Shown: positions 48,461 through 56,793 of the stretch, piece by piece | How the letters are laid out: each line of letters opens with the position of its first letter | Numbering within the stretch: the first letter of the stretch is position 1 | Assembly (NCBI RefSeq): GCF_009763805.1 | Contig: NZ_CP046803.1 | Location: 558,001-622,000 of the forward strand | Direction of reading: 5' to 3' | Source: Vibrio cidicii | GTDB lineage: Bacteria; Pseudomonadota; Gammaproteobacteria; Enterobacterales; Vibrionaceae | DNA: 64,000 nt | Translations under genes and position numbers: made by a program | The notes under the pieces: model-generated | The model's input: only the letters and a program-made list of their open reading frames with translations | What the model was told of the DNA's origin: nothing | The model's database searches: none

Positions 48461-49201
48461 TTAATGCATGTATAAGCCGCCGTTGACCGACAACGTCTCA
48501 CCCGTGATATACGCACCTGCGTCACTCATTAGAAAGGAGACCGCTTTAGCAATCTCATCTGGCGTAGCTAGGCGACGCATTGGGATCTGGGCTTTGATGT
48601 TTTCCAGCACTTCTGGGTTCATCTGCTCAACCATTGGCGTCAACGTGTATCCAGGAGCAATCACGTTGACAGTGACACCATTTCTTGCCCCTTCCAGCGC
48701 CAATGCTTTGGAGAATCCGATCATGCCGGCTTTTGCTGCAGAGTAGTTAGTCTGGCCAAATTGACCTTTTAACCCGTTTACGGAGGAGATGTTGATAACG
48801 CGACCATTACCTTTTTCACACATAGCGGAGAAAAGCGGTTGCGTCACATTAAACACACTGTTGAGGTTAGTATTAATGACATCATGCCACGCCTCTGCCC
48901 CCATCTTTTTGAACACACCATCACGAGTGATACCCGCGTTATTGATGACGGCGTCAATGGTGCCTTCCTCTTCAAGAAGTTGGCTCAAACGCTCAGCGCA
49001 CTCTTGGGTATTCGTTACGTCAAGCTCAAACAAGCGCACTTGATCTTCGGTAAAGCCTTTTTCGTTAAACCAATCTAGCGCACATTGATAGTTACCTGTG
49101 AAATAGGTAGCCACTACGCGATAGCCATCTTGTACAAGTTGAGAAGAGATTGCAGAACCAATTCCGCCTTTTGATCCCGTGATCAAAGCGACCTTTTTCA
49201 T
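48461..49201 (-). CDS. phaB: Acetoacetyl-CoA reductase
   Basis: A 246-residue short-chain dehydrogenase: NAD(P) motif TGSKGGIGSAI, NNAGIT, the catalytic Ser in INISSVNG, and YSAAKAG with the Tyr and Lys. It reduces acetoacetyl-CoA to (R)-3-hydroxybutyryl-CoA with NADPH. It is the first gene of the pha operon, 12 bases from phaA, with a long A+T-rich region upstream. Confidence 0.94.
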   Translation of the reverse strand: MKKVALITGSKGGIGSAISSQLVQDGYRVVATYFTGNYQCALDWFNEKGFTEDQVRLFELDVTNTQECAERLSQLLEEEGTIDAVINNAGITRDGVFKKMGAEAWHDVINTNLNSVFNVTQPLFSAMCEKGNGRVINISSVNGLKGQFGQTNYSAAKAGMIGFSKALALEGARNGVTVNVIAPGYTLTPMVEQMNPEVLENIKAQIPMRRLATPDEIAKAVSFLMSDAGAYITGETLSVNGGLYMH

Positions 49202-49673
49202 CTAAGAACTCCATTCTTACACAGCAAAAAATCTAGCACATAGACCGATTGGCAAATATTTGCCAACTGACAATTCAAATATTATTTGTGACGTCTTCAT
49301 CTAACGTTCACCTATTTAAACAAGCTAACTTAGAAATATTACATTTCAAATAAAATTTTAAAAATTACACCTAATGTTGAGCTAGATCTCATAAGGAATG
49401 AAATGTTATAAAATGGTTAATGAAAATATAATTCATTGAATTTAAATGAATTTAAAATCTTAATGTTCATAGGTAGATTCGTAAGTGCTTGTATTGAATA
49501 GAACTTGATGTTTTTTCTTGTTTCATCGTTGAAGTGTATAACTTGCAGACACTCTCAACGAATTACCGATATATTTCCTTCATCTATCTAAATTCTTATT
49601 TTATCAATAAATATCCAACTAAAATCCACACCAATTGATATATATGTTTAAAGATTAAATTGCTAAATAAAAT
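49202..49673. other. A+T-rich region upstream of phaB
   Basis: About 470 bases with very high A+T content between the divergently facing ends of phaB (start) and the secF2 terminator. It should contain the pha promoter and is long for a single promoter, leaving room for regulator sites or H-NS. I see no small gene and no recognised RNA motif. Confidence 0.45.
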
Positions 49674-49697
49674 AAAGCCACATTATTCTGTGGCTTT
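49674..49697. terminator. Terminator after secF2
   Basis: AAAGCCACA (49674-49682) pairs with TGTGGCTTT (49689-49697), flanked by A/T-rich tracts on both sides. It ends the leftward vemP-secD2-secF2 transcript. Confidence 0.82.
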
Positions 49698-49759
49698 GTT
49701 TTATTTATTTACTATTTTATCGCGTAACGCTATTTACCGTTCGACTAATACTCTGTGAG

Positions 49760-50662
49760 CTAAGGAGCAGTGTCGATTTCTGGCGGCAAGTAATGGACTG
49801 GTTTAAGCTTCCACCATTCTGGTAAGACCGTGCCAATAGAAATTGACGACCATGTACCAGAGAGCACACCAATAAACATCGCGGTTGAGAAACCCAGTAA
49901 GGCGCTACCACCCATTAACCAGAGTGCGGCGATAGTGATGAGCGTGGTCCCCGACGTGACCATGGTACGCGAAAACGTCCCTATCACGGCTTGATCGTTG
50001 ATCTGCTCCGTGGCTTCGTCTTGTTTAGCGATCAGCAGTTCACGAATACGATCAGCAATAATGATCGAATCGTTCAGGGAGTAACCCAATATCGCTAAAA
50101 TGGCAGCGAAGACCGTCAAATTAAATTCCATCTGCGTGATAGCAAAGAAACCCAGCACCAGTACTACATCGTGCAGTAGAGCCACTAAAGATCCCCCCGC
50201 TAAACGCCATTCGAAACGCAGACAGAGGTAACCCAAAATCGCCAAGAGACAGACCAGCATGGCCATGCCGCCTTGTTCAAGTAGATCTTGCCCAACTTGT
50301 GCCCCAACCACACTATTGCTAATCACCGATACCTGCGAGGAGACGGATGCCAATCCGCTGGCTAGATCTGGAAGGCTGGTTTGCTCCTCAGGCAATGAGT
50401 AGCGAATCACCCATCGCCCCTCTTCTCCCGCCTTAGTTACTGTAGCCGATTCACCCAAAATCGGTTGTACTGCATCGAGTAACTGATGATTGGTAACCGT
50501 GGGCGCTAACGCCACTTCAGTGACCATACCTCCGGTAAAATCTAACCCTAGATTTAAACCGCGTACCGCCAATGCTCCCAAAGAAACAAGCATCAGTGCG
50601 AGTGAAATGACGCTAGTCAAGTAACGGATCGAACGGATGTGCTTTTTCATAGAATTGATCAT
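49760..50662 (-). CDS. secF2: Protein-export membrane protein SecF (second copy)
   Basis: A 300-residue SecF: TM1, GLNLGLDFTGGMVTEV, a short periplasmic domain, then five TM helices with ILGYSLNDSIIIADRIRE. With SecD it uses ion flow to help pull exported proteins through SecYEG. It starts right after secD2 (ATG 50662; ATG 50650 is possible). Being linked to vemP marks it as the inducible SecDF2 set. Confidence 0.95.
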   Translation of the reverse strand: MINSMKKHIRSIRYLTSVISLALMLVSLGALAVRGLNLGLDFTGGMVTEVALAPTVTNHQLLDAVQPILGESATVTKAGEEGRWVIRYSLPEEQTSLPDLASGLASVSSQVSVISNSVVGAQVGQDLLEQGGMAMLVCLLAILGYLCLRFEWRLAGGSLVALLHDVVLVLGFFAITQMEFNLTVFAAILAILGYSLNDSIIIADRIRELLIAKQDEATEQINDQAVIGTFSRTMVTSGTTLITIAALWLMGGSALLGFSTAMFIGVLSGTWSSISIGTVLPEWWKLKPVHYLPPEIDTAP

Positions 50663-50664
50663 AG

Positions 50665-52495
50665 TTAAACCCTCACACTGCGGCGGCTATCTCGTCCCCA
50701 AATCAGATTGATCATGGCTCGAGAAGCAAAGACACCCGTGAACATACTGGTCAACAGGCCCAATCCCAACGTTAATGCGAATCCTTGAATTGGCCCATTA
50801 CCGATGGCATAGAGCACGACGGCGGTAATCATAGTGGTGATATTGGCATCGAGAATGGTTGAGAAAGCGCTGTCAAACCCAGCATCAATCGCTTGCGCGA
50901 AGCTGCGTCCTTCACGCATCTTGTCTTTAATTCTCTCAAAGATGATCACGTTGGTGTCGACTGCCATACCGACGGTCAATACTAAGCCCGCGATGCCCGG
51001 CAATGTTAGTACAGCGCCCGGAAGTAAAGCGATGAGGCCAAGTAAACAAAGCATGTTGGCGACAAGTGCCACATTGGCCACCCAGCCTAGACGGCGATAC
51101 CAGAGCGCCATGAAAGTTAGTGTCAGCCCCATGCCCAGTGCCAGAGCAGCAAAGCCGTTTTCGATGTTTTCCGCTCCGAGCGAAGCGCCAATGGTGCGCT
51201 CTTCAACAATCGAGACAGGCGCGGTCAACGATCCAGCTCGCAGTAGCAGAGCCAGTTGCTGCGCCTCATCCATGCTGCCAGCACCGGTGATGCGAAATTG
51301 GCTGCCCAGCTGAGACTGAATCGTTGCCACACTGATCACACGCTCACTGCGCGAGATCTCACCATTTTCTTGTGTAATGTATTCGCGATAAACCGTCGCC
51401 ATCGGTTTACCCAAATGTTTGGCGGAGAAATCGCTCATCTTCTTGCCGCCACTATGGTCGAGTGAGATGTTCACTTCCGACATGCCCATCTTATCCACGC
51501 CCGCGCGGGCGTTGACAATGTGCTCTCCAGTGAGAAACTGGGCGTTTATCCAGAATCACTTGGCGGCCATAATTGTCACTGAGGATAAGATCTTGCGACG
51601 AAGACACTGCGCCCGGATCTTTCACCTCATAGAAAGCCAGGCTGGCCGTTGCGCCAATCACATTTTTCGCTTGAGCAGGGTCTTGCACTCCGGGGAGCTC
51701 AATGCGAATACTGTGCGCTCCTTGACGCTGCACCAAGGCTTCCGTAATGCCAAGCTCTTCAATGCGATCGCGCATGATCTTAAGATTTTGCTTGAGCGTT
51801 GTGCTCTGGAACTCGCTCACGTAGGCCTCTGATGGCTTAATGACTAAGGCTCCAGCTTCTGTACGCGTTTGCCAATTGGCGTAATTGGTTTTGATAAACG
51901 ACACCACTTTATCCTTGGCCTGCACACTCTCGCTGAGCACTCGTAGCTCGGAAGTTTTGCTCGCCTGGATTTGCACGGAGCGCAGTTTCTCGCTGCGTAG
52001 CATCGCACGAATTTCATCCGCCAAGGCGTCCCGTTGCTCTTCGAACGCTTTGTCTACATCCACGTTGAGCAGAAACTGTACCCCGCCACGCAGATCTAAC
52101 CCGAGTTTGATCGGATTGAAGCCTAAGTCGGTCAGCCATTGCGGCGCGATCGAGAGATAAGAAAACGTGAGAGTTGCATCATCATGTAAAATGCCATCTA
52201 GACGCTTTCTAGCGAGGCTTTGCGCGTTTTCGTCGGCAAAGACCAAGGTCGTTACGCCATTTTGTTCGGTGATCTTATCCACCGCGATCGCTTGTGAATC
52301 TAACCACTTTTTCAATTGCATCAGGTCATGCTGAGGCGCGCTATCTTTCGCATAAGCGATCTGGATGGATGGTTGCTCACCATACCAAGTCGGAATCGCG
52401 CTTAAAGTGAGAATCACTAGGGTGGTAATCAACACCAAGTACTTCCAAACGGAATAGTGATTAAGCACCTTGGCCGATTTGTGTTTTTTTGTCAT
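50665..52495 (-). CDS. secD2: Protein-export membrane protein SecD (second copy; frameshifted)
   Basis: ATG 52495 follows GGAGGGG. The N-terminal part has TM1 and FNPIKLGLDLRGGVQFLLNVD and the periplasmic P1 domain. The frame breaks in the P1 region; removing one base (AAA at 51535-51537, plus strand) restores LDKRPVLTGEHIVNARAGVDKMG. The rest contains the six-TM bundle with VGMAVDTNVIIFERIKD. The joined protein is 609 residues, normal for SecD. Its ribosome binding site can pair with the end of vemP (see 52497-52581). The frameshift is probably a sequencing error. Confidence 0.93.
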
Positions 52496-52496
52496 A

Positions 52497-52581
52497 GTTT
52501 TCCCCTCCGTCTGGTAGACAGAGTCAATTCAGTTCAAATAAATGTTTTTTTGATTAGAAAATTGAGTCAGGAAAATTGACT
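52497..52581 (-). promoter_or_regulatory. vemP-secD2 mRNA pairing that can hide the secD2 ribosome binding site
   Basis: On the minus strand AGTCAATT in the last codons of vemP (52581-52574) is complementary to AATTGACT (52529-52522). TTTTCC at the vemP end (52575-52570) is complementary to GGAAAA, which overlaps the secD2 GGAGGGGAAAA site (about 52503-52498). A ribosome stalled at the vemP arrest point would cover the first partners and free the site. This fits the published VemP mechanism; the exact fold is inferred. Confidence 0.7.
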
Positions 52582-53034
52582 GTTGAGCGCGACGTACATG
52601 GCATTGGTTTCTTTCCAACCCGCCAAACGATGGTTGGGAGAAAAATGGTAGGCTCGTAATAGCTCAAGTTGCCTTAAACGGCAGCAAAGGTGAGATAAGC
52701 TGACATGAATATTGGCTTGATCAAGGCCACTAAAGAAGAACGGATCGCTGTTCTGCGGTGAGTCTTCACGCTGCGCAACACTCCAACGATTCGCGTGCAA
52801 GATAGCGGCTGCGTCATGTCGTTGATACGATTGTGAAACGGGATAGGAAACACTGTCCTGCTCGCTACGGCTCTCACCAGCAAAGTGATTGGTCAGCTTG
52901 AGGTGCGCAGTAGCAAGACGTCCGCTTAATGAGTTGGAACGTTCTATGTTCTCGGCAATCGATGCAAAGGCTTCTACTGGTGTCATCACCAGTGTTAATA
53001 GCAAAGCCAATAGTCGTAAAAAGTTTGAATGCAT
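52567..53034 (-). CDS. vemP: VemP, secretion-monitoring arrest peptide
   Basis: The start is ATG 53034, giving 155 residues (V. alginolyticus VemP has about 159); a longer frame would run through a hairpin. A Sec signal peptide (MHSNFLRLLALLLTLVMTPV, then EAFA) is followed by a low-conservation middle and the arrest segment HRLAGWKETNAMYVALNSQ just before the end, with the predicted stalling Gln at residue 153. This matches the V. alginolyticus VemP arrest motif from memory. When export is slow, the ribosome stalls, mRNA unfolds and secDF2 is translated. The gene is directly upstream of secD2, as expected. Confidence 0.93.
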   Translation of the reverse strand: MHSNFLRLLALLLTLVMTPVEAFASIAENIERSNSLSGRLATAHLKLTNHFAGESRSEQDSVSYPVSQSYQRHDAAAILHANRWSVAQREDSPQNSDPFFFSGLDQANIHVSLSHLCCRLRQLELLRAYHFSPNHRLAGWKETNAMYVALNSQFS

Positions 53035-53053
53035 CGCGGTACTCAAGATCAAA

Positions 53054-53076
53054 AAGCAAGCCACAGTGGCTTGCTT
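53054..53076 (-). terminator. Terminator-like hairpin at the 5' end of the vemP transcript
   Basis: AAGCAAGCCAC (53054-53064) is perfectly complementary to GTGGCTTGCTT (53066-53076). On the minus strand TTTTTGATC follows. It can end the upstream gene (53151-53819) but also forms the very start of the predicted vemP transcript. Confidence 0.85.
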
Positions 53077-53080
53077 GGTC

Positions 53081-53109
53081 ATACTATGCCTAAGGAGGGC
53101 CTGGCTCAA
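53081..53109 (-). promoter_or_regulatory. Predicted sigma-70 promoter of vemP-secDF2
   Basis: TTGAGC (53109-53104) and TAGTAT (53086-53081) are separated by 17 bases. The expected start near 53074 lies within the hairpin at 53054-53076. Confidence 0.6.
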
Positions 53110-53150
53110 CTAAAAAGATCTAAAATCTGCGCCGATGGGTAGCATCTAAT

Positions 53151-53819
53151 CTATCGATAGAAAATATCTCCGCTATTGATATCGAGATAAATTTTATTCT
53201 CTTGATCCAAGCCGCCACAGTATATGAAATACACCTCTCTTGGCTGAAAAGTGACGGAGCGCACCCAACCACCGAGTTCCTCAAAATCTTGCGGCTTGCA
53301 AGTGCCATCATTCAGCAGTTGTTGAGTGTGTTTGCGGAAAATCTCCTGATGCTGTAGGAGATCATCTGAACGCGCGATGTATCCATCGAGAATTTCCAAG
53401 CGTTCCATCTCTTCTATCACGGGTTTCTCGTTAGACAACTGCGTCATATTGACCCACTCAGCCGTCTCTTCTCCCCCTTCCTCATAGACGAGATAATCGG
53501 TAATTCGCCCCCAGCCGAGCTGCTTTTCCAAAATGGTGAGCTTCTCTCCTTTATAAAGATGATCGACCACCAACGCATCTTCTTGAGGTTTATTGTGCAC
53601 GCTAATACGTCGCTCCACGACGTAATATTCCGTAATTTCTGGGGCCGGCGCTTCAAGATCTAGGATAGGTTTCTTCTCGGTAGCGACTGCTGGTGGCGCT
53701 TGTTCGCTTTGCGGCTCTTTTACTTCCTCAGGCTGCATAAAGAAGACGTAATAACCTGCAGCAGCTCCAACCAGCAACAACAGGACAATTAACACCAGCA
53801 AAATTTTTTTCATCCACAC
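53151..53819 (-). CDS. Membrane-anchored protein with SH3-like domain
   Basis: A 222-residue protein with an N-terminal anchor (KKILLVLIVLLLLVGAAAGYYVFF), a Pro/Glu-rich linker, and a bacterial SH3-like domain near residues 65-125 (ISVHNKPQEDALVVDHLYKG, LTILEKQLGWGRITDY, EWVNMTQL). The C-terminal part contains two Cys (GTCKPQDF and FIYCGGLD) that could form a disulfide in the periplasm. I do not recognise a named family. ATG 53813 is an alternative start. It ends with the hairpin that precedes vemP. Confidence 0.72.
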   Translation of the reverse strand: MWMKKILLVLIVLLLLVGAAAGYYVFFMQPEEVKEPQSEQAPPAVATEKKPILDLEAPAPEITEYYVVERRISVHNKPQEDALVVDHLYKGEKLTILEKQLGWGRITDYLVYEEGGEETAEWVNMTQLSNEKPVIEEMERLEILDGYIARSDDLLQHQEIFRKHTQQLLNDGTCKPQDFEELGGWVRSVTFQPREVYFIYCGGLDQENKIYLDINSGDIFYR

Positions 53820-54125
53820 ATCCGTCTTCTGTTTTTCGGCTCTGTTTTGCTCATGAGCATAACCAAAACATCGCGTTACGCCAACCTACTAGCTTAATCT
53901 CTCCTTAGGTATAGCATACCGTTCGTATCCATAGTTTAACTAGTCAACCTAATGTGAATGACACATGCATTCAAAGAGTGAATGACCTCTTTTTATCACA
54001 GGTCTTTTAGCGTCATGACAGAGTAAAATAGCGACACACATCACAATAATGCTTTACTTTTGCTGCTTTTTTGGTTAATTTCGTATTCATAAGTTTTCAT
54101 AAAACAAAATAGTTGGCTGGTGAAC
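53820..54125. other. Intergenic region
   Basis: About 300 bases containing short repeated GAATGAC words and a TGTGAATGACACATGCA stretch that is only half of a CRP-like site. I see no gene and no strong terminator. It should hold two divergent promoters. Confidence 0.4.
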
Positions 54126-54368
54126 ATGCAAAATGACATGCTTTTCAATCGCTTGAATCACATGGAAAGTCAAACCGTTGCTAGAGCGAAATTCTTGTCC
54201 GTCGTCAGACACGTGAAAGAGTTTGGATCGATCAACGACCTTGATTTGTGCAAGATCTTCGGAGAAACCATTTGGTGTGATGGTTCAGAATATCACTCTG
54301 CGGCATTCTCTTTCCGTATCGACCGAGATACCGGCAATTGTGAAATCTCTCAATTACGCCATCAGTAG
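54126..54368 (+). CDS. Small hypothetical protein
   Basis: I use ATG 54126 with GGTG just upstream; an in-frame GTG at 54120 is the alternative. The 80-residue product (MQNDMLFNRLNHMESQTVAR and on) is soluble, with VVRHVKEFGSINDLDLCKIFGE and ending ISQLRHQ. No family recognised. A strong terminator follows, which supports a real gene. Confidence 0.65.
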   Translation: MQNDMLFNRLNHMESQTVARAKFLSVVRHVKEFGSINDLDLCKIFGETIWCDGSEYHSAAFSFRIDRDTGNCEISQLRHQ

Positions 54369-54393
54369 TTATCCTTAACAAAAAATTTTTACA

Positions 54394-54421
54394 AGCGGAG
54401 CAATTTCAGCTCCGCTTTTTT
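54394..54421. terminator. Intrinsic terminator
   Basis: AGCGGAGC (54394-54401) pairs with GCTCCGCT (54409-54416), followed by TTTTTTATT. It lies between two convergent genes; the left side is less A-rich, so it mainly serves the rightward gene. Confidence 0.9.
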
Positions 54422-54422
54422 A

Positions 54423-54878
54423 TTAGCGGTAGACCGGCAGTGCCGCTGAGTTTTTGACGTTGCGGATCGCTAAGTGCGTATGAATGTCCTTGACGTTTTG
54501 TAAACGCTGCAACTTTCGAGTAAAGGCTTCATATCCCGTTAAATCTTTTGCCACGACTTCAAGCAAGTAGTCGTAGGCTCCAGAGACGACGTGACAACTG
54601 ACGACTTCTTCCATTTCTACAACAGCTTGTTCAAAGTGGTCAATTGACGTTACTTGATGATTGTTGAGACTCACCTCGACAAACACCGTCATGGCAATAC
54701 CCACCTTTTCCCGAACCAAATACGCATGATATCCAGCGATGATGCCATCTTGTTCTAAACGTTTAATCCGTCTTGCACAGGGCGAGGCAGATAGACCAAC
54801 CTTCTCCGCGATCTCTGCAGTGGTCAGGCGAGCATCTTCTTGAATCAATCCGAGTATTTTCTTATCTATCCTATCCAT
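54423..54878 (-). CDS. Lrp/AsnC-family transcriptional regulator
   Basis: The start is ATG 54878 (MDRIDKKILGLIQEDARLTT), preceded by AAGAGAAAAG; the longer frame starts at TTG. The 151-residue protein has the AsnC-type HTH (TAEIAEKVGLSASPCARRIKRLEQDGII) and a RAM ligand-binding domain (VVSCHVVSGAYDYLLEVVAKD). It is divergent from an EamA transporter gene, a common pair in which the regulator senses an amino acid and controls its exporter. Confidence 0.93.
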   Translation of the reverse strand: MDRIDKKILGLIQEDARLTTAEIAEKVGLSASPCARRIKRLEQDGIIAGYHAYLVREKVGIAMTVFVEVSLNNHQVTSIDHFEQAVVEMEEVVSCHVVSGAYDYLLEVVAKDLTGYEAFTRKLQRLQNVKDIHTHLAIRNVKNSAALPVYR

Positions 54879-55009
54879 CGCACTGGCTTTTCTCTTCAAT
54901 AAAAATGATTTAGTTAGTGAAAATCATCAATACTCATCTCATTTATGATGATTTTTGCCAAAATTCACCTCGTACAATAAACGATAATTAACACCATGTT
55001 AACTTATTG

Positions 55010-55957
55010 ATGCCTACTATGACGCTCGGCTACCTCGCGATATTCACCACCTTATTCATTTGGTCTGGTTTTTTCCTCTCACTGAAAGGCGGCGCAATTT
55101 CAGCGCTTCAACCAGCCGATATAGCCCTAACACGCTTTCTCATACCAGCACTTGTACTCTCACCATTAGTCCTCAGAGCAAAAAATCAGATTATTCAGGT
55201 CCCCAAACGCTATCTAGCGGGCATGTTCATTGGCAGCGGCTTGCCTTATCTGCTTATGGCGGGCACCGCGATGCACTATGTCCCTGTGGCACACGGCAGC
55301 ACACTGGTTCCGGGAACCTTGCCTTTGTTTGTCACGGGCATTGCGGTGCTGTTCTATCAGCAGCCACTCAGTCGGCATCGGATATTTGGCTTGTCGCTGG
55401 TTGTCGTAGGCATCGGGTTATTTTTGGCCCCTAATTTGAACGGCTTGCACTTAGGGCAAGAAACCAAAGGGCATCTGCTGTTTCTTCTTTGTAGTCTGAT
55501 GTGGGCAAGTTTTACCATCAGCGCTCGAGTCGCCAATCTCAATGCCTTGGTCAGTTCAGGTTGTGTTGCCTTGCTCTCTTTGATTGCTCTCGGGCTCGCT
55601 ATGTACAGCGGCGTACTGCCAAGTTATCTGGCTCAGGCTCCGCTTGCTGAATGGCCTTGGCGTGAATTACTGGGTCATACTCTAATTCAAGGCATCGGCG
55701 CGGGCTTAATCGCGTCTGTCACCTATCTATATGCTGTACGCACGCTCGGTGCTGAAAGGAGTGCCGCCTTTGGCAGCGCTACGCCAGTACTTGCGACCTT
55801 GCTCGCGATACCTGCCTTTGGCGAATATCCTGATAGCATCACTTGGCTAGCGCTGATCGTTGTCAGCAGCGGTAGCCTTATCGCCAGCAACATCTTCATG
55901 CGTCACGATACTTCGCTGGATTACCAGCCACCAGCGCACGGTGTCGAAAAACGGTAG
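55010..55957 (+). CDS. EamA-family (DMT) transporter
   Basis: A 315-residue protein with ten predicted TM helices in two EamA repeats (ATG 55010; ATG 55019 is possible). The repeat starts are visible: LAIFTTLFIWSGFFLSLKGG and LLFLLCSLMWASFTISAR; AERSAAFGSATPVLATLLAIP ends the second. Such proteins often export amino acids or metabolites. The divergent Lrp/AsnC regulator suggests an amino-acid-related substrate, which is inferred. Confidence 0.88.
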   Translation: MPTMTLGYLAIFTTLFIWSGFFLSLKGGAISALQPADIALTRFLIPALVLSPLVLRAKNQIIQVPKRYLAGMFIGSGLPYLLMAGTAMHYVPVAHGSTLVPGTLPLFVTGIAVLFYQQPLSRHRIFGLSLVVVGIGLFLAPNLNGLHLGQETKGHLLFLLCSLMWASFTISARVANLNALVSSGCVALLSLIALGLAMYSGVLPSYLAQAPLAEWPWRELLGHTLIQGIGAGLIASVTYLYAVRTLGAERSAAFGSATPVLATLLAIPAFGEYPDSITWLALIVVSSGSLIASNIFMRHDTSLDYQPPAHGVEKR

Positions 55958-56096
55958 GCGTTTTCAACACCAGATTGTAGAGACGGACAACGTCACAAAA
56001 CACGCATTAACCTCTTGTATGCGCGGCATCCTTACTTTGATGCCGCTCTCTTCCAGTTTATAGTTCAGATACCTAAACGATAAAACAGAACGCTCC

Positions 56097-56759
56097 ATGG
56101 CTCCCAGCAATAGCAAGGAAGAAATTCGCCGTTTCCTGACCCTCGGCATGAAACTGAATGTCAGCTTTGAGTTTGGCCCAGATGATAAAATGGCTCGCCC
56201 AGCAACGTTCATTGGTTTGAAAGACAAGCACTTTGTCATTATTGAAATCGCCGAAAAAGACAAGGAAGAGTTTGTCTTGCGTAAACTGGAGAACACCGAT
56301 GTGGTGGTACGTGGCATTGCCGATACTGAACTGGGGCATATCGTCGCGTTCAAAAGCAGTATTTTGACGACCATTGCCAAGCCCACGTTTCTCCTTTTTC
56401 TCCGTATACCGAGCAATTTTGCCACTAAACCTGTGCGCGAGCACATGCGCTACAAGGTGGCACTCAACGGTATGCTGACGCACAATGGGAATCAATATCA
56501 AGGCAACTTGACCGACTTTTCTGTCTCTGGCTGCGGATTCACCACACTCGTCGAGCCTGAATTTACCAAAGGCGCTTTTGTTAAAGTCGAGTCCACACTA
56601 AACCGCTTTATCTCTGCAGATAATGGCTGCCATATCGCAAGTGTGCGTAAAATGCCAAACGGTTGGTTTGTCGGCATCAGTTTCGAACAAGAAGTGAGAA
56701 TGACCAGCGAATTAAAAAGAGAGCTACTTGAGCTCTCTTTTAAAGCAGGTCAGGCTTAG
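56097..56759 (+). CDS. PilZ-domain protein (c-di-GMP receptor)
   Basis: A 220-residue protein with an N-terminal YcgR-like domain (TLGMKLNVSFEFGPDD, ARPATFIGLKD) and a C-terminal PilZ domain. The binding motifs are REHMRYKVAL (RxxxR) and TDFSVSGCGF (DxSxxG), both needed for c-di-GMP binding. It may adjust motility or surface behaviour in response to c-di-GMP. With the HD-GYP protein at 3053 it is the second c-di-GMP component in the window. Confidence 0.9.
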   Translation: MAPSNSKEEIRRFLTLGMKLNVSFEFGPDDKMARPATFIGLKDKHFVIIEIAEKDKEEFVLRKLENTDVVVRGIADTELGHIVAFKSSILTTIAKPTFLLFLRIPSNFATKPVREHMRYKVALNGMLTHNGNQYQGNLTDFSVSGCGFTTLVEPEFTKGAFVKVESTLNRFISADNGCHIASVRKMPNGWFVGISFEQEVRMTSELKRELLELSFKAGQA

Positions 56760-56793
56760 CCCCATTGAGTTAACAAAAGATTTGCCAGATTCA

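Noticed and set aside
53940..54060. CRP binding site
   Set aside because: Only one half (TGTGA) fits; the second half does not match TCACA at the right spacing.
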